DNA of 64,000 nucleotides, from assembly GCA_030490835.1 (NCBI GenBank), contig CM059975.1, forward strand, positions 9,987,579 through 10,051,578, in the 5' to 3' direction. The translations under genes were made by a program, and so were the position numbers. Under the pieces are notes generated by a model, which saw nothing but the letters and a program-made list of their open reading frames with translations, was not told where the DNA came from and made no database searches. Shown in pieces: positions 34,735 through 46,849 of the stretch (its first letter is position 1; each line of letters begins with the position of its first letter). This DNA comes from Annona cherimola. Lineage: Eukaryota > Streptophyta > Magnoliopsida > Magnoliales > Annonaceae.

Positions 34735-36810
34735 TCTCGGCAGCTGATATCTTATTGACTATTTTGTTTTACACACCACCCTCTGAAGTAAGTAATGAAT
34801 GTGTAACCCTTTTTGATCATCTCGTGATGGGGAACAGTACAATCCTTGGTTAAAAGACTGTATGGTGTGCCTAGGCTTGAATTTCTACTGGTCGGCTTTG
34901 TGGTGCATTAATCCAAATGACATCTGACTGCAACTGCAGATGGACTAGCACTTGTTTCAGTTGGACCGAGTACTCTGTAGTCTCTTCTGAAACAGGAAAG
35001 GTCCTGTCCTTAAATGTCAAGGAGCAACAAGCACCACATTCCGTTGAAAAACAGTCAAACCTCAAACGAGATTTGCATGATTAGATATTTTAATCTCAAT
35101 CGTTTTTCAGGAACATCCAAAATACAGTAAAATACCATACATCCTTTGGCCAAGGATTATCACTCATCAACACTTCCACTAACTGGGATCCCACGGAACT
35201 TGCTTAATCGTTTTGCCTTTGCAGGATTAGTGTGGGCTCTACCAAAGAGGCCAACCACAAGCTTCTCTGCAATGGATAGCTGCTGTGTCGCATTATTTCC
35301 TCCAGTTTTGGTGCAGTTGGTCTCTTATTTCTCTAGTGTATCCTCTCGGACACTTCACTTACCATTTCAACTGAAATGTCTATTTTTTCCTCTTTCTAGA
35401 ATGGCAAGTGTGGGGCACGATGTTTGGTTGGTCCATTAATTGGGCTTTTCATGCTTTGAGGAACAATAATTCAATCTGGTCTCTTCAATCCCTTCACGTG
35501 AAAAGAACAGCAAGAAAGACCAGCATATTATCTAGTTGATTTTCTTTCTTTTGTTCATATTTCTAATTAAAGCAAGTTTGGAATCATGAAGAATGCTTTC
35601 AATTTTACTCAAATATTTGCCTAAATGAGAACTGAATAAACAGAATTGCAAGTAGCTTCAAAGCAACACTATTATCGGATTGGAACTGCTGATTCTTTTA
35701 ACCGATATGGTGAGAATGCAACGACGATACGTTTGTGCATATCCGCATGAATTTGGAATTTGTTATCACCTCCCCTGTCGTGGTCCACGATAATACAACT
35801 TATCATACATCTTCGGAATTTGGTAGCATTCTGAAATTCGAGCTAATATGAGCACAGTATCTGCAGAAGGGCCTCATTCCACTTCTCATCTAAAAAAAAA
35901 AAATGCTCTTGCGAAGAAAAAAAATTATATATATCATTTTCTTATCGGTAGGTGGACGGTGGACCATGCACTATCCAACGTATTGCTCTGGCTACCTTAT
36001 AACGTGATGCTGCTACAATCCTGTGACAAACAGCTGTTCAGTTTCCTCGCCACCTTCACTCATTATCACATCCGACGGCATAGATCCATCCACTCATTGC
36101 ACAGAAATCAGAAATCCATTGCAGGAAACTGCAGCTCCATTGTTTATGTTTAAACTCATTAATCTCAATGGACAAAATAAATAACAGGAGGCATCAAATT
36201 ATCATAAAATGAAAAGGAAAGGAACATTATATAATCAGGAAAAAAGACATGGCCTGAAACTAGAGTTGTTTCTGTGCTAAAATAATGACAAACTATAATT
36301 TCTATAGCATCATCAGTCTTCCCACCCCACCCCCACCAACAATAACAAAAAAAAAAAAAAAAAAAGAAGGAAAAGAAGAGGAAAAATCCTAACAATCAAG
36401 CCAAAGATTCCTTACTCTTATTCCCTTCACTTCCCAGCTTCGACACAAATTCATGAAGATACCTTCAGCAGTGTTTGAAGCCAAGGGTTTCCCTGAAGAA
36501 TCACAAGTAAAAACAGCCTATATATGTATGTTGTATTTCATGAATGAAGGCCTCAGAAAAAAATGCAATTGGTTTAGACTCATTCCATGATTAAGACTTC
36601 TTATCTGCTAGACCAGCATAATTGAAGATGAACTGACAGAACCCAGATAGCTAAATGTAACCTGTAATCAGTAAAAATGTGAAAGATGGAAAAAAAGAAG
36701 AAGAAGCAACATCAGTATTTGCTGTGCAGGTGAAAGATTCAGAGTATCAAATGAGAAGTCTACAAACAATAAAGGTTTGATACCTTCGATTCCCCTAAAT
36801 ATACAACAGT
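34735..36810. other. Intergenic region between convergent RPI4 and transporter genes
   Basis: It contains the 3' UTRs of both neighbours and AT-rich sequence with A-runs near 35.89 and 36.35 kb. No open frame has recognisable protein features. Confidence 0.5.
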
Positions 36811-39800
36811 TTACATGCTCTCAGCAATCAACAACTCAGGCTCACACTCGGACACTACTGAGGCCGAGTTTGCTATGAAGCAAACAGCAGAAAATATTGC
36901 TGTCATCAAGAAGAAAAGGCCAGCAAAGCATATGAACTGTACAAAGACAGATAGTCCCAGAGCTTCCTGCAATGCCATGGAAATGATTGCATTAGCCACC
37001 ACCAAATGAAATAGAAGGATTTGCAAGAACTATGTAACCTGTAGAAACTAAGTCTCTCTGCCCGCTAAAAAGAGATGTCTAGCCAACCAGAAGCACAAGC
37101 CATTCACACAGCACCACGACTGTGGTGTTGGCGGCCATCCAATTAGGCAGTGCAAAAATTTACCAACCATGTCAAGCATTGATAAGCCATGGTTTACATA
37201 TACTTCGTCAGCAATGCTATTCCACATGCAACACCCAAATGATAAAACAAACAGTTTGACTTGATTTGCCAACAAACAGTGAAAAATCTCACATATTGGG
37301 ATTGGTTGTCAACAAAGCAGACAGGATTTTGTGTCTACACAGTGGGCAGGGTCTTGGGATATTATTTATGCCAGTTTCTTCTGCCTTTCAGAGCCAATCA
37401 CATCATCGGTCTAGAACCTGAAATCCATACCAACAATTCCCAATGATAGTGCCTCAGAAAATCTGAGCCTTGTATAGATCTCCCTCCACTGCAAGTTGAA
37501 TTTTCTAGAAAATGTGAAGATAATTCTGAGAGAAAATTACTCACAAAGGTAACCTGAAGTAAAGTCTCTATGAAAAGCCCTGCAAAATTGTTGACAGAAA
37601 AAAGGAGGATAAACTGTCTATTCGACAGCAATCGGCCACACCTTGCGCTTACGAGACAGGCCAAAGTCTGATAGGTACCATATATGATCACATGCATCAA
37701 GTATGCAATCCATATTCTCCTAGAGAATCCCATACAAGCACAAATGATGGCCATGATTGCTGACCCAAGCACATAGACAAACATGCCAGACTTAATGGCA
37801 AAGTTCTCAAGATAAAGAGCACAGAGAGACCCAAGGCCTCCAGCTGCCTGTGATGCTGCCACAATATGCCCATTAAGATTTGAGTTTGAATCAATGGCAT
37901 CAAAGAGGGTTGTCCCATAGTTCTGTACCAAGGAGAAGCCAGCATATGCCAATGCCCACCTGCATCGATGAATTTGATCACAGGTTATTGATTAGATTAA
38001 AAGATATTGACAGAGGAGGATTTAGGATTGGAACTATAAATCTTGATAATGGAATTTTTCCCCTGCCAGATGATTATTTAGAGATTAAGCAGTTGAAATG
38101 AAGCATTTGACTGAAGAGATTGATAACTAAAGACTAAAGATGCAAATGATAAAAATGCATCACATGCAAAACATTATGAGAGTTGAAAATTTCAAGCACA
38201 AAGTGAAACGCTCATGACATATTTAGTGAGGATTGACTTTTTCTTAACCATCTTCACACCTCATAAATAAGAGAAACTTCCACCCTAGTTGTGCAAAATA
38301 TAGAGTTCTCAGTTTTTACCGGTGAGACGCATTCAGCAATTCATTCAATTAATTTAATGGTCAGTAATATGACAATCCATTACTTTTCATGGAAGTGTTT
38401 CTTCTTGCATCCCATATTTCTGCAGGCTAATATGGACAATATCTAGCTTCATCAATAACATACAATGAGGATACCTTTGAACCTCATGATAGAACACTCT
38501 CATGAGAAGCCCCAGACCAGAAATCCTTACCATCCAAGTTTCAGCATTACTGATGAGCCTAGACCATTTGTATAATTGTGTAATAAGCATTCATTTCCTG
38601 CCTACCAGCTCAAATATTCTATGGTCTGTGAAACCAATAATCTGAATTAGGGAGCTTTGGAACCCACATGACCATATTAAAACTAGACGCCATGTGCATC
38701 TGAATGCATCATGTGGGTTTCTCATGCTTCTGCCTTAGAACCCCAACCTACTACCCTGACCTAAACATTGAATGCCCAGATCCTGCAGCCATAAAGACTT
38801 AATGAGCCAACCTCAGTACTATCGTCTGATGAGAGTTCAATGCATTCTTGCCAGCAATTAGTCACAGTAACTATCGGGCTCACTAGATAATGCAAGAAAA
38901 GTGGCAACTAACCAAAGAGAGAGTATCTGTATATTCTTTCCATCCCAGGTTTCCTTGAAAATTCTCAGCCAACCCTGTTCATCATTTCAAGAGTGACAAT
39001 TGTTCTGTTAATTTATCAAGAAAGAGGTTCAAATGAAGACTGCCTTGAATCAGTTCAGTAATGTTGTTCGCTAAAGCCTGAATAGAATTGGAGAAGAGGA
39101 ATTCTTTGTGATTAGATCAACATGTTGAAAATTTACAAGAGGTAATTGCATAGTCTCAGAGTGAGAAACTCTACAAGAAAATTGTTTAATGAAGGATTCA
39201 GTTGATTACTGGCAATTGCAACCAAAAAAATTGAGACTTAAGGAGTAATAATTGTGGGGTCAATTATGGAGTTTTACATGTCAATCAAGTCTTGACAGGA
39301 TTAGTCTTTTGTTCCTTACAGAGATTTCCCAAAAACAAGTAATAGATTATAAAGAGAGGTAACGATAATTTTTCATATGTGAAATTCTCAAATTTTGCTG
39401 CTTCAATCTTCCAACACAACTTTTTTTTTGATAATCAGAGCTTGTCAGTTGGATCCAGCATACAAGCAGTCTAGAGCAAAGATCAAGATGGCTCTATGAA
39501 CTATGAAGCAGACACAGAGGAACACATGTTACAATCCGCTCCTCATGGTATTGCCAACTGTGACAGTATTTGGCTAAGGTAGACTGATCCAACATGCAAG
39601 AACATAAATGTTGTTTGTTAGACATTAACTATCGCCTTTTCGGGTATCTTTTCATATTTCAAAGCTCGGGTCTTTATGACTTCTAGGTTTCTAGATGTGT
39701 TTCATATTTCAAAATTGATTGTTAAATTGACCTGTTTAGGAGTTGTAGTAGATGCTGAAAATGAAGATTTGACTGTCTTGGAGATTGAAATGTTTGAAAA

Positions 39801-42800
39801 TATGTTAACCTTGCCTTGGAGGTTACTGTGTCTCAAGAGAATGTGATAGATTGTGTAGCCAGTAATGTTTTGAATTGTTGGAAATAATAATGTGTCTAGG
39901 AAGGTATCCGTAAACTAAGTGTATGCATAACTCAACGAGTCTTCGCATCTCTACAAATATGCTTCAACAATGGAATGAAAGAAAGTTCCAGATTCAGAAA
40001 ATTAATCAATTAGCAACTTTTCAATCTTGGAGAGAGTGATTCTTCCTAAATCTGCACTTATCAAGTGTAAGACTACTTCATGCCAAGTGGCTTCTTGGGA
40101 CCTCACCCTGTCCTTTTAGAGAATCTGTTTAATTCATGGTGTAAAGTCAAGGCCTACTGCCTGGATCTCAGACTGGAATGTGTGCTGGATTTAACATACC
40201 TTTGCCTCATAATTAAAGACCAGAATTTCGCCAATCAGCAGTTTTGATAGTCAGGGTTTCATACAATAAGGAAATGAGGATGAGGTGAAATTTAACAACG
40301 GAAAATACCTCATTGTGGCACCAGAAAACTTTTAGCGAAGGGTACAGCGTACTTGAAGACTCTCCTTTGGGCAACACAAGTGTCACTGCACAACAAACAA
40401 TCAACTGTATGCACACAATAAAAGCAAGTCTAAGAGCAAGATCCACAGTTGAATCAATGGACAGATACACTGATCACAAACTAACGTATAACAAAGTATG
40501 GGTCAGTTTTGTACTTACTGAGATTAGGCTGAATGTGAAAAATATAGTATAAGAAGCCTTCTCAAGAGCTAGAAACTGACCTGTCAAAAGCAAATAGAGA
40601 AATATGTACAGTTCAGATGCCATTCAATGAAGAATAGAAGTGCATTTAAAAGTCTCATATGCATAAACAGTGGCAATAGTGCTGTTATGCTTCTCATTTT
40701 CAACACGTTCATTCCGTTCTTAAATTTCAGCACTGAGAGAATGCAAAAATTAAATCGCTTCTTTCAATATTTAATAAACTCGAATTGGACCAGATGTATT
40801 ATCTTTTGTCTGTCAGCTCAGTAGCTTAATAATAGACCTCATCAGTGTGTGAAACTACGAATAGATACATTGTTCAAACTTTATGAAGGAAAAGAAATTA
40901 CTAGAGCATCTTCCCTAAATAAGAGAACAACTACATTCATGTTTAATATCTTTTTTACAACCATGTGTTAGAGAGAAAGAAATGGCTTGCATACTCAGTT
41001 CAGAAGCCAACATAAAGGAAAGAAGTGAAGTTGCCGTAGTTAGACTAGTCTGCAGATAAAACACACTGTAGTCAACCAAACAAGATATGACAGACAACAG
41101 CATTCCAGTTTAATGAAACAATCTATTGTACTGTACAACATAAATTGAAAGTTATAAACTAACTTGTGAAGTGAAGGCTGTCACATGATGATCAATTTAC
41201 ACATTTTTTCTGAACATATTTCCCATGGGAAAAATAATAAAAAAAAGGAAAATTGAATTACCATGGTTTGATATTCATGTTCTGGTACAAGGAGAAAGAT
41301 ATACGAAGAGAAAACCACAGATGCGGCAGTGCCAAATCCATATGTTATCTAAAAAATGAGGAAAAACAAAACATGAGCACGATTGATAAAGGACAATTTT
41401 AATATTGAGAAAATCCAAAAACAGACATGAAGTAGGAGGCCAGAATTTCTAATGTTGACTAGGGAATCAGTTCTTTAATCGGAAAAGGGAATGATTAAAT
41501 ACAACCACTTGCCTGGACAAGCCAATGCAACCTCTTGTTGTTACAAGTTTTTAAACATTTTTCCCCAATGTAAACCATTTACTTTGTTTAACATTGTGTG
41601 TTTCATAATGTCATCAAAAATCACTTTGATTGGAAACTTATATTTGCTAAAAATTTAGCATCTTTTGAGAGTGGATATATAACTACTAATTTTTTTTAAA
41701 AAAAATTCACAGTATATATCATATATAAAATTTCTGAATACATGTGGTTTTTGGAATCATAATAAAATAAAGGATTTTTCCCAAATATATCCGCTATGTT
41801 TGACTTTAATCCCAAATATACCCATTATGTTTCAAAAATCCCAAAATATACGTAATACATTTGCGTGTAATCCCAAAAATGCCCATTCCGTTACAAACGA
41901 TAATTAAAGCCGTTAGTCCATTTGTGAATTACCAATATGCCCATCAAATTTAAAGTTGGATTCAAAGTTTTGAATATTATAACTCACCACTACCCTAATT
42001 GCACAAGAATTTTAAATATGGAGAGCTCTAATTTTATTCTCATTTCATTTTATTTCATCTTTTATTATTTTACACAAGGGGTATTTTTTGGCATTTATGA
42101 AATTGTAACCAACATTTAAACGGATAACCATTAACTTAACGGCCTTTAATGGAGTGAGCATTTTTGGGAATATATGCAAACTTAGTAGGTATATCTAGGA
42201 TTTTTGAAACGTAGTGGGTATATTTGGAATTAGCGTCAAACGTAGTGAGTATATTTGAGAAAAACTCTAAAATAAGTACGGACAAACAGGCTAAAGGGTT
42301 CAAATTTTGTAAGAATACTTAGAAGTTTTTTTTTCAAAAAAAAAAAAAAAAAAACAATGGGTGGAATTGATACGTCCATGCAATTGTATTGAATCATCCC
42401 TCAATAAAAAAATGGGTTGTTTGAGAAGATTTATGGAAATAGAGGAAATTGAAATAAAAGGGGAAAAAGAAGAAGAAGAAGAAGAAGAAGAAGAGACACT
42501 AAAATCACTCCTAAGTTTAAAAATCAAATCCAAGGGAATTGCTCCCTTAATGAGATTTCTAGAGAAGTTTCTAACTTCACTCTCAACAAGCCATGGCAAC
42601 ATCATTGTCCATAAGAAAGCTTTAAATAACAAAATATTGATAAGTAAAAATAAGAATATTATAATATCTCATGAATCTATGACTCTCGCATATGTCTTAT
42701 TCATGAGTGATAAGTGATAACTTTCTGGACAAGTGTTAGATTTGCATACTCTTGAACCTCTTTGCAACCAACCTAATGAATTATCAAACAGGATCCTTTC

Positions 42801-44220
42801 ACAAAAAGCAAAAAAGGGCCCTGTGCTCGAAGCTGATCATTTATCAGTTAAATGCCCTTTACTAAGCATGACATATAACTGACAATTCCTATTGGCGGAA
42901 AAATGACTTGACTAGGTCATCAACATAAACAATTTGAACTGATCAATTTCATCCTTGATGGACCATCTTCTATGCTCTGGTTCTGCATCAATGGTGCTCC
43001 ATAAGATATAGTTACCTGGTGCCACAACTTAGGACTCAGAAAAATAAGTATAAAAAGGGGAAAAAAAAAAAGAAGGAAGGAAGGAAAAGAAAGCAAGAAA
43101 GATAAACAGATGCAAATAGTCACTAGTATTTCAAAGGGTCCTGAGTAATCAGCAATTTCGGAAATCAACTAGAATGACAATTTCATTTTGACAAGAGCAA
43201 ACCTCATGGAGCATATAGACAAGCATTAATCGGCTGCTTAAGAGCTAAAATAGGAGAGAGGGTCTCTTCTTGAGACTAAGGAAAAGATCAGGACACTGGA
43301 GTTTTTTTTTTTTTTTTTTTTGGCTTTTTTACATTTTTTAAAAATGATGTCCACATACCTGCATAATCTGCATTGCCGAAAGAGACTGCCCTCCCCAGAT
43401 GATCAAGTAAGTAACCAATGATGCAAAAGCCCCTAAAATAACAACATCATCTCCCATTAGTAGCATCTTTAGAAGGAACCGCTTCTATACCATTATTACC
43501 ATATGCTAGCTCTTCCCAAACTATAGCCTAATGTTGATTCAGAAATCCCATCTGAACCCTTTTTCTTGTTCCTTCTACTGAAATAAGATCCATTTGTTTT
43601 TAACAACCAGAAAAGCGAATGCATAGTACCGTCTTAATGAAATTCATCCATCGGAAAAAAAAAAAGAAAACGAAAAACAGAAGTATGGACGATTCTGTTT
43701 TCTCTTTGGAACTGTAGAAAGAGTTGTAGGATGATATAAATATTCATGCATCCTCTTGCTTAATAATCCAGCAAAACAAAAGCAACAGCAGCCTTTCTCA
43801 GTTCTCACCTAGAACAATGACCGGCTTATACGAAAGATAAAAGCAAGCTGGTGCCAAGAGCAACGTAAAGATTAGCTGAGCATATACGCTGTAAGGAAAA
43901 ATCTCAACGGTAACCTGCAGTTAACAGAATCATTTAATAAGCACGACAATCAACACGAGGTATAAAGATGAGTCCGAGAATAAAAACAGGGGAGTAAAAT
44001 ATCAAAGTCGATCGTGGGGTGTTCTGGAAGAAACCGAGTAGCTGACCTGGAAATTAGTGAAGTGCTTGACCGTAGTGAGGTAGGGGACGATATAGGGCTC
44101 GATCGGGCGGAACTGAGAAGAGAAGGAATAGACGAGGAGGACCGCAAGCATGGAGGACGAGACGGAACCCGTCTGCGGCAGGGGCAGCGACGCCATCAGC
44201 CAGTGCCAAAATCTCTCCAT
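36811..44220 (-). CDS. SLC19/reduced-folate-carrier-family membrane transporter
   Basis: Ten minus-strand exons: 44220-44047, 43914-43809, 43432-43359, 41348-41262, 41049-40995, 40580-40519, 40404-40309, 38974-38913, 37959-37545 and 36966-36811. GT-AG junctions keep one frame, giving 428 aa. Family hallmarks include FRPIEPYIVPYL in the first membrane region, LSYKPVIVLG, ITYGFGTAASVVFSSYIF, the SLWWALAYAGFSLVQNYG block rebuilt across exons 8 and 9, and hydrophobic helices through the C-terminal half. SLC19 members move folates or thiamine across membranes in the major-facilitator fold; about twelve helices are expected and most can be seen. The plant substrate is not established by sequence. 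Intron 3 (41349-43358) carries a MULE-like element and a GAA microsatellite. Exon 7 uses the acceptor at 40405-40406, because the nearer AG would break the frame. Confidence 0.85.
41772..42267. mobile_element. MULE-like foldback MITE in intron 3 of the SLC19-like gene
   Basis: Terminal inverted repeats of about 140 bp: the left begins GGATTTTTCCCAAATATA, the right, inverted, GAGTTTTTCTCAAATATA, and both continue through blocks such as CCAAATATACCCA, TTTCAAAAATCC and CCCAAAAATG. The 9-bp flanks TAAAATAAA (41763-41771) and TAAAATAAG (42268-42276) differ at one base. Length 496 bp, non-coding. Confidence 0.82.
42468..42494. repeat. (GAA)n microsatellite
   Basis: Nine GAA-type triplets in intron 3 of the SLC19-like gene. 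Confidence 0.85.
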
Positions 44221-45595
44221 CGGCCTCTAGGCTCTAACTCCTCTCGTCGATTGAAGGAGAAGAGCACAAGGCTGCCGCTCGAGATCGGAGTAGCCGCAAA
44301 TGGGAATGTTTCTGGATTCGGAATTCCAAGTCCGCTTCGAACCTGGAATCTCGAAAGGCGGGTCCGTCAAACAGTTATTTCTGCATAATTGGAAAATCCA
44401 TGAACTAAAATAAAAAATGGTGATAAGATTATCTAAAAATAGCGGCTTATATATGTTGATTTTCCTATGAATTTCTCATGGACATGATTTTGGTATCATT
44501 AACTAAGTAAATGATCCAAGCATAATGATTGGTTTGGACGGTTGAAAACTTTTACTTCCGTGCATGGATTTTTCTGCTGAGTAGGCACTATCGGATCATT
44601 TCTCGATACGAAAAGCCTCAGAAATGACAAATGACTTCCCAATTTGGAAACACAAAACCAATCGAGCGACCATGATTTTTGACCGCGGAAAACAAGGAAA
44701 GACACTTTTCCACGCAAAACAAGACATTTGACAATTTACTTCCAATGAACTTTCACAAGTAATTTTAACACCTTCAAATTCAAGATTTATTCAAAATCAT
44801 AAAAGATTTTTGGATCTAATATGTATATGAGATAAGAATATAATGACGTATATTGAAAATAAGTAAAATGGTATTGAAAATGCATAAAATTGAATTAAAA
44901 ATTAAAAAAACTATCTCAAGAACTGAAAAACTGTTTTGAAAATAATGATACAAAATTCAATCTAAGATTCTCATATGACTTAGAATAAGCCCTTAAATTT
45001 GGTTAGCACAAATCTGCTTTAACCAAATTTTGCAAAAAGGACAAAAACCACGCAGCTTGCTTTTGGTAAGCACAAATCAATCTCTAACCAAATTTTTAGT
45101 GGTCCAGATGCTATTTTGAGGCATTTTAACCTCTGTCCAAAAATGCAATCAACTCCAACACATGCTGACCAGTCAGTTTACACCAATGCGTGTGTAAGTG
45201 AGTACATGTGTAAGAGGTTTGTGCTCGAACTGGTAGCCTCGACCGAAGTAAAAGGAAAATGCAATCAATCGCATCGTGCAAAAATTTATTAGTGAATCAA
45301 TAAACGATGATCCATGACATCGCTTCGACAAGATAATAAGCCATCCATGGAGAAATCATAACCTCACAACTTGAGGTCTGCAAATAGACTTGGTAAAAAA
45401 ACAGGTCCCAGTGATAGTAGTGTGTCCGGCAATGTAGCTACAACCACCCACCGAACATCATAACCACATCCATCCATGGACAGACATGCGGCTCTAACAA
45501 CCCAATGGGTGTTTCCCAAACCACGAGCCTACAAATCCCCAACCATTTCTATATATCCAATTCCTAAGTTCCCATTTCTAATGCCTAAGTGGAAT
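44221..45595. promoter_or_regulatory. Divergent upstream region of transporter and proline-rich protein genes
   Basis: The two starts face away from each other over about 1.4 kb. A decayed relative of the 4696 MITE lies near 44.8-45.0 kb (ATGACGTATATTGAAAATAAG, ending AATAAGCCCTT). A TATATA box at 45550-45555 serves the right-hand gene. Confidence 0.5.
45550..45555 (+). promoter_or_regulatory. TATA box of the proline-rich protein gene
   Basis: The sequence CTATATATCC lies 41-46 bp upstream of the ATG at 45596. That would place transcription initiation near 45580, so the in-frame ATG at 45476 would be upstream of the transcript. Confidence 0.6.
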
Positions 45596-45946
45596 ATGGC
45601 TTCCAAGACTACTTGCTTCATCCTCTACATGCTTTTCCTCTTCCTATCATCAGTGACAGTACATGCTCGCCATATCTCACTTGCTCCACAGACTTCTCTG
45701 CCCAAGCCCATGCCCATGTCGCCTCTATCGCCCGCCATGCCGAAGCCCATGATGCCGCATTTGCCAGCAGCACCTGAGAGGGCGAAGCCTACGTTGCCGC
45801 CTATGCCCACGTTCCCCGGAGTCCCAGCAACGCACAAGGCGGCCATGCCGCCGTTGCCATCCCTCCCGACTGCCCCGAGTACGCCAATTTCGCCTTGGAT
45901 GATGGCCTTCATGCCGGCCATTCAATCCACGCCTTCCCATCCATAG
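45596..45946 (+). CDS. Small secreted proline-rich protein
   Basis: One exon of 116 aa. A classic signal peptide (KTTCFILYMLFLFLSSVTVHA) precedes a mature part made mostly of Pro, Met, Ala, Ser and Leu in short P-x-P and L-P units (LPKPMPMSPLSP, MPKPMMPHLP, LPPMPTF). There is no recognised globular domain and no cysteine framework. Proteins of this make-up are usually extracellular and associated with the cell wall. The start at 45596 is chosen because of the TATA box just upstream; 45581 is a close in-frame alternative. The coding part is much richer in G+C than its surroundings, which also leaves the opposite strand open. Function is inferred only from composition. Confidence 0.75.
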   Translation: MASKTTCFILYMLFLFLSSVTVHARHISLAPQTSLPKPMPMSPLSPAMPKPMMPHLPAAPERAKPTLPPMPTFPGVPATHKAAMPPLPSLPTAPSTPISPWMMAFMPAIQSTPSHP

Positions 45947-46849
45947 ATACGTCCACACCAGTTATTGGTTCATCAGCCCAGTTCGCTCTTGTAGACCTAA
46001 AAACTAGCTTGGCTCAATATCAAGGGGGGAAAAAAGGAAACAACTAGCGTGGCGCATCTCATTTTCTTGTACTTGTCGTCTCCTTAAATGGTCATTGATG
46101 GTGTTTTCATGATAGATCAGCATTTGTTGTTTTCTCTGTCTAACTAAGATACCGAAAGAACTGGAATTGGTGATTAAGATCATGGCGCATATGGCCCAGC
46201 CGATCCGCCAATGCAGTGTTTAGGTGGATTTTTTTAGTCCAAATCGCTCTACCCTTTTGATGGATGGATCAGATATTTACTGCATTTGTTGAAGCAATCT
46301 ATGTGTTTGGCATAAATCATTTTCCATCCACGGGTTGGTTCCAATGTTCTGATTGGAAACCGGACTTTTTCCATATTTGGAATCGAAGATTTTAAAACTT
46401 TCACCTTTTGACCTAGAAGTTTAATTTCTGTTAGTAAAATGTGAAATCCAAGTTTTATAATTATTTTTACTCTCTAATTAGAGAGGGATAAATGAAAAAT
46501 CTAGAATTGGTGAAAACTGGGAAGAATTTGCAATAAATGTAAATCCTAAATTTGGTTAACGAACTGAAAAGAGAATGAGGTGAATTTTTATTAATGGAAG
46601 TTTATTTTGAAAAAAATGCAAATGTTAAACGCAAGGCTATTTTTTGTTATTATTGAAAGACAGGAAATATTTGGATATTAAGTTGTGCAGATGATATTGA
46701 TTTGAAGATTAAATTATGTGAATTATGCGTTTTAATATAAATTTGTAAATTTCACCTATTAAAAATGGGGAAGATATAATAATTGTTAAAATAAATAAAT
46801 TAAATTAAATTAATAAGCATTAATGGAGAGTTGGCGGACTGATGTTGCT

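Noticed and set aside
42300..42717. Open frames of 110 (-) and 118 (+) codons with Ser or Glu runs
   Set aside because: The runs come from the GAA microsatellite in an intron of the transporter gene.
45625..45921. 98-codon minus-strand open frame rich in Gly (and another at 45725-45958)
   Set aside because: It is the antisense of the GC-rich proline-rich protein gene; Pro codons read backward as Gly. The plus strand has the signal peptide and TATA box.
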